Positions 43,801 to 51,737 of a stretch of DNA of 64,000 nt are shown piece by piece. Origin of the DNA: Onthophagus taurus (taxonomy: Eukaryota > Arthropoda > Insecta > Coleoptera > Scarabaeidae); assembly GCF_036711975.1 (NCBI RefSeq), contig NC_091976.1, positions 5,828,001 to 5,892,000 on the forward strand. Direction: 5' to 3'. A program made the translations under genes and the position numbers. Under the pieces are notes generated by a model that was not told where the DNA came from, made no database searches, and saw only the letters and a program-made list of their open reading frames with translations. Positions within the stretch are counted from its first letter, which is position 1; each line of letters opens with the position of its first letter.

Positions 43801-46800
43801 ACGCAAATTTGCAATCTCCTTCCTTTTCATCAATACCTTCCTATTTGTTTTCGTCTTCCATCAGCAATATCCCATATGAAATACTTACACGAATACTTTT
43901 GTTGGGCACTGTATACGACACGCATTCCGTGAAATATGATAGAGAAATAAGTTCCGTAGGTTTCGCCTACTGTTTGCTATGGCGCATCTGGCTTTCACGG
44001 CCAAGATGGATTTGCGAAGTTACATTTAAATATAATAGAATTTTTATTTATATGCAGTCGATTCCGCTTAATTGAGACGCATCGGTACCGGGTCATTTTT
44101 GCCTAATAGAGCGAAGTACGTCTAAAATAACATAAAATTATTTTCCAAAATATTTTGGTTAAATGAATGTAAATATGCAGCATACAAAACAAACTAGTAA
44201 AAACATGTATATTTTAATTAAAATAATAATTGAATATAAACACAAAAAAACAAAACTTTAACAATTTTGCACTTGTACGAAATCCGCACACATAAAGTTT
44301 CCTGTTTGTCATAACTCATAACATAGTAAAACTTCATCTATTCTTGAAAATTGTTCGCCATTTGTAACAGATTCGTGTAATGCATGATCATTTTTGTCAA
44401 CGGTGAAGGTTTCGGTACCTCAACGCTTTAAAACCGCATAGTGCAAAGCTGTCAGCAGTAAACTGTATTGCCTGCAGAATGGAAATTTTCGCACTTATCT
44501 TTGTAGCTGTTGAAACAAAGATTTTTATTTTTTTTTTGCAGTCACTATAGCGTTGTTTCAGATTTGTGTTTCTTCCAAAACCTTTCATAGTTTAATTAGA
44601 GTATTGGTTTCATAGTTTAGACAATCTTATCATATATTGGTCTATGCACGATCACCTGCGTGAAATCCGCTTTGTTCTTTTGCTTTCTGTTTTTCATATT
44701 CTCGTTCTATTATATCTTTTACAATTCTTCCACATAATCGACTAAATGTGGCTGTAACCGTTATGCCCCGATAATTCTCACATTTCTACTTATCCCCGTT
44801 TTTAAGGGACGTTTTGACGTTTTTTAACATCAACCGTATGGCTTATTATAGTAATTAGTTTATCTATTCGCTTCTTTACTAATTCAGCTTTAATGTTTTT
44901 CGCTCCACTAACCTTCCTCTTCTTTAATCTATTAATTGATTCTCTAAATGTCTAAGCTTCTTTACAACATCTTATATACATGTAGCATTATAGATGACGT
45001 CTGCACAGAAATCTTTCAAAAAAGTCTTTCATTATCGGCGCTTCCTTTTTTCACCGCGTCCTTTCTTAAATTTGATGTTGTGTTTTGCTTTCCATGGAAA
45101 TAACCATCCATCTGTTGCTTTAAATTCGTTGTGTTCTAGTTTTATCGCAATCTCTTCTGATTACACCTTTGCCCACTAAGTACGGAAAACCATTTATTCA
45201 ACAGACTTTGTGCGATCTTTCTTTTCTGTCCATTTTCACCTAGGTCGTCTTCTTCTAGTAATAGACGAGCTAGAGTAGATTTCGGTATATCAAAAATTTC
45301 TCCGATAGACGGGCATATCGCTTTAGCACTGGTTCAATCGAACGTAGAGGCCATAAAAATACAACGATTGATGTCACTACATATTGTACCATGTCTGATA
45401 AATTACAATCGGTTTTCTCGACCCAAAAAAATCATTTTGGCGGATCTTTGTCTCGATTAAGCGGAAAGCTGTCCTAATTAATCGATTAAAATATACAGAA
45501 ATTACATAGGATACCGGTTTTTTTAAATTTGCCCTAAATAAGCGGCTGTTCCGATTAATCGGCGTTCCAATTAATCGGAATCGACTGTATTTATAAATTG
45601 CTTAGATTTAAATGAGTCATTTAATACTCCTTAATGCATGCATATTTATGAAAATTAGTATAATACATGGTAAGTCTTAGAAATGTATAAATAATATTTA
45701 CAAAGTGTTTATAAAATTTTCTTTATATTTATATGATTAATTTTTGTGCTTTTATTTTATTAATTATTGATAACTTTATATTTAAAAGAAGAGTATCTAG
45801 CAAAGAAATAATAAATCGATAAATTAGATTATTCTGATAAGATTTGAGCCAATATTTTCCAAACTAATTTCAAAAAATATGAATTAATATTTCATTTTCT
45901 TGAATATCATCAAATATTTCAAACATCCGTGTGTCTGGTTCAAAAACCTCGATTTTTTTCCCTTACTTAACTTCAAAAGTTGCCAAAAATGCCATTTTTC
46001 TTGTACATAACCTTAGATATCTCAAAATCCTGACTTCATGGTCCAATTCTGAGCTCGAATTATGAGTTTACGAAAATTGCTGCTGTTTTCATTATCCAGA
46101 TCCCCAGCTTTTCAATTATTTGCGTTCTCAATCCGCCCATCTTTCACATTTAATGAGGTGTACTCAGCGTCATCTCTTTCATTATAGTACATGTACTGTT
46201 TGGCGTAGTATCTTTTGTGCAATATGTTTTAAAATATCTGTGTAAATTAACCAACTGCACCAACTTTATTGAGCTTTACCAGTACAGTGGACTCGCGATA
46301 ATGTGAACAGAATAAAACTGAGCCTGTTCCACCGAATTTTTTGTCCACCTTAAAGAATGTCTTTTCTTTTATTTAACTAGGTTGAGTTACAGTTCTTGAG
46401 ACATCTGAGATTTTTAGCTAATTATCTAGGTTGATCTAGCACTGCTAATATTTTAGATTTTTTATTTATCATTGAACAAGCGCTTGATTTTGCAATACCG
46501 TGCTTTCTACCTAACGCAGACACACTTACTCCTTTCTTTAATTATCTTAGACTTTTCGTAGAGAGATAAACGTTTACTTTTAATTTTAGCAATTTTTAAC
46601 AAAACTCACTAGCAGCGATGCTTTCATCTTCACTATCACACAGTAGCTTTTATAACAAGACTTCATCTTGTGTGCCATTCCCTTAGCGTGTATTCTGTTA
46701 ATACGTTCTTGTGGTGATGCTCCTCTATGACTTCTATAATTTCACAACAATATTAATGTATTAGTTATAGTTAACTGTTTGAGTCTCAAGTTGATTTTGT

Positions 46801-48001
46801 GTCAAAAAATCCCAGTACATTTCTAGCACTGTGGACAACTAGCGGTGCTGTCAACCACTTAAAGCAAGAGTGGTGAGATTTAGTGGGATTTTTCAATACC
46901 CTTTGGTATCCAAACGGTTAAATATAGCTAAACTATACTTTTTTATTCTACATATTTTATTTATTTTTCTGTACCGATTTGAATGCAACGGTATCATCAT
47001 CATCGGGAAAACATATTACAATATCAAATTTGTGATAAACATAAAGCTACTAATATCTTAAAAATTATCATTACAATTTCTTCAAATACAATCAATATGA
47101 TTTTTTTACAAATTATCAATATTTGGTTAAATAAAAAGTGTTTATTTAAAAATTATATTTTTATACATTTTTATGACTCACCTTGTCTTGTAAAATGCAC
47201 AAAAAATCTTTTGAGCTGCAAATTTAGATTCCAGATGAAAGGTAAGTACAAGGCGCTGGGACCTCTACTTCAAAAAGTGAACCAGGCGAGTCTCGACCGT
47301 CAACGTTGTGAGGTGACGATCAAAACGTTACTGGGCGAACTACAAAAGGCTCGAGATAAACTCCACGTTACGCAACAAAACTACTCCAATCTACTGGTCA
47401 AGTTAAAAAAGGCGAAAAACGCAATAGATCGAGGGTTTGTCAATAAAAATATATACATAATAACAATTCAAAATATTCAAACCATTTTAACTACCACAAA
47501 AAAATGGGTTCAATGAAGATTTTTTTAGTGCTGCTTTAAGAAAAACGAAAGAAACTTTTGAAACGAAAGTGAAAGTTTTGGAGGAGAATAAAACTTCAAC
47601 ACCGATTAAAAATGTTAATAGTGCCAAAAGTACTGATAAAGTGACTGCAAATGGTGCGGAATTAATAGAAATTGATGTTAGTACGATTAATATAAGCGCT
47701 CCCACTGGAAATAGGGAGCAAGTTAATCAGGAAGTTGAAATGGAGATGGAAAAGGAAATTAAAAAAGATCCCGAAGAACATATTAAATATGTATCTCCAT
47801 TAGATACTAATAATAGGTACTTATGAATCGCTTGATGTTTAAAATATTATAAATGACGTTAACATGTCAAAATTGATATTAAAAATTATTATTTTTAGCG
47901 AGCAGGTATATGATCCCTTAATAATGTATTGTCCTTTTGAGTTGTTTGGAGTGTGTAAAGATCCAGAGTGCCAATTTAATCATTGTTCATCCAAGTTGTG
48001 A
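28848..48001 (+). CDS. ZFC3H1-like protein (zf-C3H1 domain), 4 exons, 652 aa
   Basis: ZFC3H1 proteins act in the nucleus, linking poly(A) RNA to the exosome. Reconstructed exons: 28848-30208 (453 codons plus 2 bases), 47228-47434, 47529-47816 and 47899-48001; the phases agree at every join and introns are GT-AG. Exon 1 begins METMVKSVPEEPEEGEIIDD, is Ser/Glu/Lys rich, has a basic nuclear-type RHHRKRKR patch at about 91-98 and EEDEELIQLRLDALKSAM near 195-212. Exons 2-3 form a coiled coil (YKALGPLLQKV, LLGELQKARDKL). Exon 4 has YCPFELFGVCKDPECQFNH, matching the CX7CX4CX3H putative zinc finger of ZFC3H1. The stop follows five codons later; vertebrate proteins continue far beyond with HAT-type repeats. 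The stop lies within a possible splice donor (GTGAGG at 47997), so further exons outside the window are possible. Intron 1 is about 17 kb and full of transposons. Confidence 0.75.
30888..31640. mobile_element. Fold-back element containing a hAT MITE
   Basis: The inverted ends share GTTCCATAACGACGTAC (30934 onward and the inverse ending near 31592), and the pairing extends outwards to about 30888 and 31640. The inner part is split by the hAT MITE at 30973-31351, which inserted later. Confidence 0.75.
30973..31351. mobile_element. Non-autonomous hAT MITE with exact 8-bp target duplication
   Basis: The ends are CAGAGCCCGGACAGTTTAGG at 30973 and the near-perfect inverse (TTTCCTAAACTATCCGGGCTCTG, shortened here to its last part CCGGGCTCTG) ending at 31351. 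GTTATATT flanks both sides (30965-30972 and 31352-31359). The terminal CAGAG and the 8-bp duplication identify hAT. It encodes nothing. Confidence 0.92.
31727..32148 (-). pseudogene. hAT transposase C-terminal fragment fused to the mRpL22 piece
   Basis: The minus frame from 32148 reads first through mRpL22 exon 3 sequence in a wrong frame (MWCVSRIFCGKRTS). Near 32105 it switches to a hAT dimerisation domain: LSAPAASVFSEQIFSDAGNI, then NKRNKLLPE. The element's 3' end seems to be at about 31727, where GTGATCGGCCCATACCGAT resembles a hAT end with subterminal repeats. Only the last part of the transposase survives. Confidence 0.7.
32105..32510 (-). pseudogene. Inverted partial copy of mRpL22 (exon 1 end, intron 1, exon 2, intron 2, start of exon 3)
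   Basis: This segment matches about 28010-28420 in inverse orientation and includes both introns, so it arose from DNA and not from mRNA. I count fewer than ten differences by eye: a base lost in exon 2 (frameshift after GAKD), TGG changed to TTG before MWYIACLV, a small insertion in intron 1 and three clustered changes near the end of exon 2. It cannot make uL22m. It lies inside the intron of the next gene and in opposite orientation to mRpL22. Confidence 0.93.
32520..32750 (-). pseudogene. DUF4817-type transposase fragment
   Basis: On minus one frame reads LDVPLNIYREMWFQQDGCPA, then LNTEYPER, WPPHSLA and, after a stop, RLNPLDLF. The second catalytic Asp (QQDG) and the motif before the third acidic residue are recognisable. 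It ends abruptly where the mRpL22 fragment begins at 32510. Confidence 0.65.
33245..33360. repeat. Dispersed repeat shared with 40085-40190 (inverse)
   Basis: Both copies share AAGTACCCTTATAGTA, a CGATTTT segment and GGGTAAACTA-like sequence at the same spacing. The family is not recognised. Confidence 0.55.
33376..33727. mobile_element. MITE with GTGTCCCGTATCTTCCGC ends, copy 1
   Basis: The left and right arms are inverse (CCCGTATCTTCCGCATCAGA; GATCTTTCTAATAA). The centre contains GGCGCGGCGGAC and GATTTACGATC. Other copies are at 41714-42030 and 63718-63925. The 88-codon frame here is not a gene. Confidence 0.85.
33733..33975. repeat. Dispersed repeat, inverse copy of 17300-17612
   Basis: It shares ACTTGCCAAAATAACACAAG and the CGGTTTACTTATA-type block in inverse orientation with the 17.3 kb copy. 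Confidence 0.65.
34085..35115. repeat. Dispersed repeat (17.3 kb family) split by a DNA element
   Basis: The left part (34085-34290) and the right part (35083-35115, ACTTGTGTTATTTTGGCAAG) together match the unbroken copy at 17300-17612. The missing join is exactly where the element at 34306-35082 sits, so it is a filled site. Confidence 0.75.
34306..35082. mobile_element. DNA element with long inverted repeats ending TAGTATGTCCGTAAAGTA
   Basis: The left end reads TAGTATGTCCGTAAAGTA and the right end reads TACTTTACGGACATACTGTA. The arms pair over more than 200 bp (shared GGTTTATGGAAAA and CTGAAAC blocks). It is nested in a second repeat with TATA-type flanks. The 10548-10897 relic belongs to the same family. 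No transposase is encoded. Confidence 0.8.
35116..36660. other. No gene recognised; a less AT-rich segment at 35640-36140
   Basis: Most of it is simple AT-rich sequence. Around 35700-36030 the composition is richer in GC, with an AAAG|GTATGT donor-like site at about 36030. An untranslated exon or a solo LTR is possible, but no LTR partner or coding frame supports either. Confidence 0.3.
36703..36725 (+). mobile_element. piggyBac-like terminus, single end
   Basis: TTAACAGGTTGACTGCCACA resembles the TTAA-anchored ends of piggyBac-like elements and the 92-bp MITE at 57720. No opposite end was found nearby. Confidence 0.35.
36907..37440 (-). pseudogene. pogo-type transposase N-terminal fragment (psq HTH and CENPB-like domain)
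   Basis: Reading minus from about 37420, a helix-turn-helix appears: ETSLIDAIDAILNGMGI, a stop, then EASRNFQIPKTSLIDRL. It is followed by ELPTILSQEEEKII and, after a frameshift, by IQHIVNTYKKREPF, PGDKWFKAFCRRQ and EAIRKWLTEL. This is the pipsqueak/CENPB-type DNA-binding half of a pogo/Tigger transposase. The catalytic domain is absent. Confidence 0.7.
37445..38258. other. Non-coding stretch with uncharacterised frame
   Basis: A 124-codon plus frame at 37582-37956 has no domain, and its composition is like the surrounding sequence. Nothing else is recognised. Confidence 0.35.
38259..39299. mobile_element. Near-complete palindrome: fold-back MITE with arms of about 500 bp
   Basis: The ends are TACAGGGTGATTTACATAAG and its inverse ending ACCCTGTA, with TA flanks. 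The arms run almost to the middle near 38770, with only a few bases of loop next to GACAAATAGGTTATAAAA / GGTTTTATAACCTATGTGTC. Divergence between arms is low by eye. No coding capacity. Confidence 0.9.
39300..40745. other. No gene recognised; contains the 40085-40190 repeat
   Basis: A 102-codon plus frame (39402-39710) and a 93-codon frame (40457-40738) show no known motif. 40085-40190 is the inverse of 33245-33360. The block at 40283-40320 resembles sequence at about 30380-30415, so the stretch is probably old transposon sequence. Confidence 0.4.
40750..41160 (-). pseudogene. LINE reverse transcriptase C-terminal fragment
   Basis: On minus, YGSQLWTMNERSKSRIN is followed in broken frames by RNGIQISILEI, VQTC, then KKTRKKTKAV / RRPRRSWRVEIDWRN. 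This is the typical tail of RTE- or CR1-like LINE proteins. Several frameshifts. Confidence 0.6.
41161..41713. other. No gene recognised
   Basis: AT-rich intronic sequence without paired repeats that I could detect. Confidence 0.35.
41714..42030. mobile_element. MITE with GTGTCCCGTATCTTCCGC ends, copy 2
   Basis: AGTGTCCCGTATCTTCCGC at the left and GCGGAAGATACGGGA at the right are inverse, with matching GATCTTTCTAATAAAATTTT blocks inside. The centre carries a separate short inverted repeat (TCGCTATTGGACGACTTTAA and inverse). Confidence 0.85.
42172..42537. mobile_element. Small MITE with AGGGTGATTCT ends
   Basis: AGGGTGATTCTCAACCTATA at the left pairs with TAGGTTAAGAATCACCCT at the right; the arms also share AAATCCCCAA. 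It is about 365 bp and encodes nothing. Confidence 0.7.
42614..43039. mobile_element. MITE with TACAGTGTGTTTGATTTTAG ends
   Basis: The left end TACAGTGTGTTTGATTTTAG is inverse to the right end AAATCAAACACACTGTA. The inner arms share GATATCTCGA and TATAACA blocks. It is about 426 bp. Confidence 0.85.
43040..44054. other. No gene recognised
   Basis: Intronic sequence; the 88-codon frame at 43809-44075 has no domain. No paired repeats were seen. Confidence 0.4.
44055..45587 (-). mobile_element. pogo/Tigger-like element, decayed
   Basis: The ends are CAGTCGATTCCGCTTAATTG (left) and the inverse of CAGTCGATTCCGATTAATTG (right), the type seen in pogo/Tigger elements. Reading minus from about 45420, broken frames show SLSEKFLIYRNLL-like HTH sequence, RKIAQSLLNKWF and KATDGWLFPWKAKHNIKFKK, a CENPB-type DNA-binding domain. 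The catalytic domain is not seen. A LINE fragment (44620-44830) lies inside. Confidence 0.7.
44620..44830 (-). pseudogene. LINE reverse transcriptase fragment inside the pogo element
   Basis: On minus, broken frames read ENYRGITVTATFSRLCGRIV and KEQSGFHAGDRA, matching the RT motif region (RGIT... QSGFR.GRS) of RTE-like LINEs. It may belong to the same family as the tail at 40750-41160. Confidence 0.55.
46283..46620 (-). pseudogene. pogo-type element end with HTH scrap
   Basis: TACAGTGGACTCGCGATAAT at 46283 is a Tigger-like terminus. On minus, SLSTKSLRIIKE followed by a stop-broken ARYCKIKRLFND resembles the HTH of pogo transposases. The rest is lost. Confidence 0.5.
46621..47227. other. Intron end before ZFC3H1-like exon 2
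   Basis: Nothing is recognised before the exon. The frame beginning at 46983 runs into exon 2 by chance; the acceptor at 47226-47227 fixes the exon start. Confidence 0.5.
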
Positions 48002-48354
48002 GGTTTAAAGGTTGATTTGTTTTATACAATACTAAAGGTAACAAATAATTACACGAAAAAAGCAAGTTTGTACCTGATTTGTACTTTATTAAAAAAAATA
48101 ATTGATGTCAGTTTCAGATTTAATATGTGTCTGTGTTTAAAAACGGTAAATGCTCATTTTAATTTTATTTTTCATAAACAAGCCAAAGTAGCAATATTTT
48201 TAAGTAAATAAATATTGTAATTAGTATTTGTAAGTAGGCGAAATTAATGTAATTATTTTTTTACTATATTGAAAAATTTAATTATAATTTAAAAAATATC
48301 ATAATCAAGTGATAGGATATGTTATGCCATCTTTTTTGAAGTCTTAATAAGTTA

Positions 48355-48362
48355 AAATAAAA
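48355..48362 (+). terminator. Poly(A)-signal-like site after the ZFC3H1-like gene
   Basis: AATAAA at about 48357 is the first good candidate after the exon 4 stop and would give a 3' UTR of about 370 bases. It supports exon 4 being terminal, but does not prove it. Confidence 0.35.
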
Positions 48363-48439
48363 TTTGTTTAAGTTTATTTGATTGTGGTTTTATTATAATT
48401 ATGTTCCTAAATTTTATTAACACTGTTTTTCACCTTATG

Positions 48440-48510
48440 CTTATTTTTCGTCCTTCGGAGGGGACGTTAAGCCGTCGGTCCCGGTAACCAATCATTCATC
48501 TTTGGTTATC
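48440..48510 (+). repeat. LINE-tail-like sequence
   Basis: CTTCGGAGGGGACGTTAAGC followed by CGTCGGTCCCGGT resembles a 3' tail common among insect LINEs, as I remember it. No LINE coding sequence is adjacent. Confidence 0.4.
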
Positions 48511-48654
48511 GTCAATCACATACATTTGTTGTGTATCTATCGTTATTCTTCTCTTCATGTGCAATTTGTTTGATCAACGATATTTGCTGGATAAGCATCA
48601 GAAGTTTTTTTTTGGATGGAAGCCACAACGGAGAAGTTACTATTACAATAAGCT

Positions 48655-50625
48655 TTTCTTAAAACAATCTCATTATGTTGTTCAAAGTTATTAGATCTTT
48701 ATTCATGTATGGCTGCGAAACATTCATTGAGATAACGAAAAAAATAGCCCTTTTTTAACTAAAGGAATGTTTGGAAAAATCACTTACATTAACAGTCACA
48801 TGATTCAGTTTCATGCTAAATGCCTGAATTATCTAATGCCAAAGAAATAGCGAACGTCAGTTGACTTCGCGCTGCCCTGGTGATTCAGGAATGTGACATG
48901 AGACTGGATGATGTGAGCTAGTTTCAGCGTTGAAACCCGTTTTGATGAGATTCGGAATTGGGGTAGTTGAGCACAATTCTCGAAACCTTCACTTATTTAT
49001 TAACGACATAAACGTATGTGAACCTCTTCAAAGTTATTGGATCTTCATCCACGTATTGCTGCAAAAGATTCACTGAGATAACGAAAAAAATAATCCATAC
49101 TTTAACTAAAGGAATATTTGGAAAAAGCACTTTTATTAACAGTCCCATAATTCAGTTTCATGCCAAATGCTTGAATTATCTAATGCCAAAAAATTAGCTA
49201 ATGTCAGTTAAGTTCGCGCTGCCCTGGTGATTCAGGATTGTGATATGAGACTGGATGATGTGAGCTAGTTTCAGCGTTGAAACTCGTTTTGATACGATTC
49301 GGAGTTGGGTTGGTTGAGCACAATTTTCGAAACCTTCAGTTACTTATTAACGACAAATGTATGTGAACCTCTTCAAAGTTATTGGATTTTTATCCACGTA
49401 TTGCTGCAAAAGATTCACTGCGATAACGAAAAAAAATCCATTTTTGAACTAAAGGAAACTTTGGAAACAGCACTTTATTGACAGTCATATAATTCAGTTT
49501 CATGCCAAATGCCTGAATTATCTGATGCCAAAGAAATTGCGAACGTCAGTTGACTTGGCGCTGCCCTGGTGATACAGGAACGTGTCATGAGACTGGATGA
49601 TGCTAGCTAGTTTCAGCGTTGAAATCCGTTTTGATGAGATTCCGATTTATGTTAATTGAGCACAATTCTCGAAACCTTCACTTATTTATTAACGACATAA
49701 ATGTATGTGAACCTCTTCAAAGTTATTGGATCTTTATCCACGTATTGCTGCAATAGATTCACTGAGATAATGAAAACAATAATAATTTTTTAACTAAAGG
49801 AAAGTTTGGAAACAGCACCTCATTGACAGTCACATAATTCAGTTTCATGCCAAATGCCTGAATTATCCAATGCCAAAGAAATTGCGAACGTCAGTTGACT
49901 TCGCGCTGCCCTGGTGATTCAGGAACGTGACATGAGACTGGATGATGCGAGCTAGTTTCAGCGTTGAAACCTGTTTTGATGAGATTCCGAGTTGGGCTAA
50001 TTGAGCACAATTCTCGAAACCTTCACTTATTTATTAACGACATACATATATGTGAACGTCTTCAAAGTTATTGGATCTTTACCCATATAATGCTGCAAAA
50101 GATTCACTGAGATAACGAAAACAATAATAATTTTTTAACTAAAGGAAAGTTTGGAAACAGCACCTTATTGACAGTCACATAATTCAGTTTCATGCCAAAT
50201 GCCTGAATTATCCAATGCCAAAGAAATTGCGAACGTCAGTTGACTTCGCGCTGCTGTGGTGATTCAGGAACGTGGCATGAGACTGGATGATGCGAGCTAG
50301 TTTCAGCGTTGAAACCCGTTTTGATGAGATTCCGATTTGGGTTAATTGAGCACAATTCTCGGAACCTTCACTTATTTATTAACGACATAAATGTATGTGA
50401 ACCTCTTCAAAGTTATTGGATCTTTATCCACGTATTGCTGCAAAAGATTCACTAAGATAACGAAATAACTAAACATGTTTTAACTAAAAGAAAGTTTGGA
50501 AACAGCACCTTATTGACAGTCACATAATTCAGTGTCATGCCAAATGCCTGAATTATCTAATGCCAAAGAAATAGCGAACGTCAGTTGACCTCGCGCTGGA
50601 TGATGCAAGCTATACGCTATATTTA
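48655..50625. repeat. Satellite array, about 5.7 units of about 345 bp
   Basis: The marker GAGCACAATTCTCGAAACC recurs at about 48968, 49316, 49658, 50003 and 50348, i.e. every 342-348 bp. Each unit also holds TCACTGAGATAACGAAA, CGCGCTGCCCTGGTGATTCA and GAGCTAGTTTCAGCGTTGAA. Units differ by scattered substitutions and small indels. The last unit is cut inside the CGCGCTG region. No coding frame is kept across units. Confidence 0.95.
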
Positions 50626-50785
50626 AAAATAAAAAAATGTAAACTTGTAATATGCTGTTAAGTGCGATGTGATTAGTTTCTATAGTAAAGTTTCATCCCA
50701 GTAAAAAATGACTTAACTTTGTAATTGAACAAATTATGGCCAATATCTCCTTAGAAGATATAGAATATTTGATTTCATATGGTTT

Positions 50786-51145
50786 CTAGATTCTAGCAAC
50801 GAACTGAATTGATTCTTCTTCATTTACCTTTTGTAACAATTCTCCAGCAATAGTATAATCGGATGCATCACATTTCAAGAGAACCTGTATCGAAAAATCG
50901 GGTTTAAATAACAAAACTTTATTAATAAAAATCTTCTTAATGTTCTGGAACGCTTCTTTTTCCTCTTTTTTCCATCTCCAAATTAAATTTTTCTTCAGTA
51001 ACCTTACTAAGGGTAAACTAAGGGGTATAAATCTGTGATAATAATTTAGATGTCCTAAAAATCCTCTCATATCTCTTATTTTTCGTGGTCTCGGAAGATT
51101 ATTAATCTGAGCTTTAATTCCTTGTTCGTTAAGGCGGAAGGCCAC
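50786..51145 (-). pseudogene. Ty3/gypsy RT-RNase H fragment
   Basis: The frame reads LPRPRKIRDMRGFLGHLNYY, RFIPLSLPLVRLLKK, WKKEEKEAFQNIKK and LLKCDASDYTIAGELLQ. This is the end of a gypsy RT and the start of RNase H, from a different family than the element at 1-8682. Nothing on either side continues it. Confidence 0.8.
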
Positions 51146-51737
51146 TGTGACGGCCGAAAAAATTAGTGATATTCGGGAATTTTTTTGACCGGAAAAATAA
51201 ATGAATATCAGGATCGTTTTTTTTATATTATTAAGTGTACATCCAACAATATTTACATAAATTTTTATTAAAAAATATTAAATAGTCTTGTAGATATCAG
51301 CGTTGCCGTAGAGCCTGAAAAAAAATTCCCCCTCCATGGTCGCATCGATTTCTCGAAAATGGGTTATCTGAAAAAAAAATACCCAACGGTATTATCATCT
51401 ACATGAATGTAGTTATCGTTGTACGTAGCTGCTTTTTTTTATTTTGATTTTTCACAAAATGGCGACCGATTGAATATTTTTTCATTTTTCGACCGTTTTT
51501 TTTTTTGTTTTCAAAAAGCTTTAAACATAGTAGGAACTAAATTTTTTTAAATCGGCTACGCTTAACCTCAGGCACTGCAAAGACGAACAAAACAAAACAA
51601 AAATATTCAAAATCGGTTAATAATTGTCCGAGTTATCGATGCGATCAGTTTGAAAAAAATCGGTTCGATAAAAACGTGTTTAAAGTTTTCAGTCCATTTT
51701 CTTCTTTATCAAATCGTATCTTTTAAAATTTACATAC

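Larger units (their letters stand above)
30209..47227 (+). other. Large first intron of the ZFC3H1-like gene, filled with mobile DNA
   Basis: The donor AAG|GTATAG at 30209 and acceptor AAATTTAG ending at 47227 give matching phases (2 + 1). Inside are nested fold-backs, DUF4817-type, hAT, pogo and LINE fragments and a captured piece of mRpL22. The 18 codons read past the donor to a stop at 30263 are intron read-through and are not counted as coding. Confidence 0.7.

Noticed and set aside
46983-47516. 177-codon frame starting at 46983 as a gene of its own
   Set aside because: The part before 47228 is AT-rich and intron-like; only 47228-47434 fits as an exon of the ZFC3H1-like gene, by phase and by coiled-coil composition.
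48655-50625. CRISPR-like or gene-family repeat
   Set aside because: Units of about 345 bp are contiguous without spacers and carry no conserved frame; it is a satellite.
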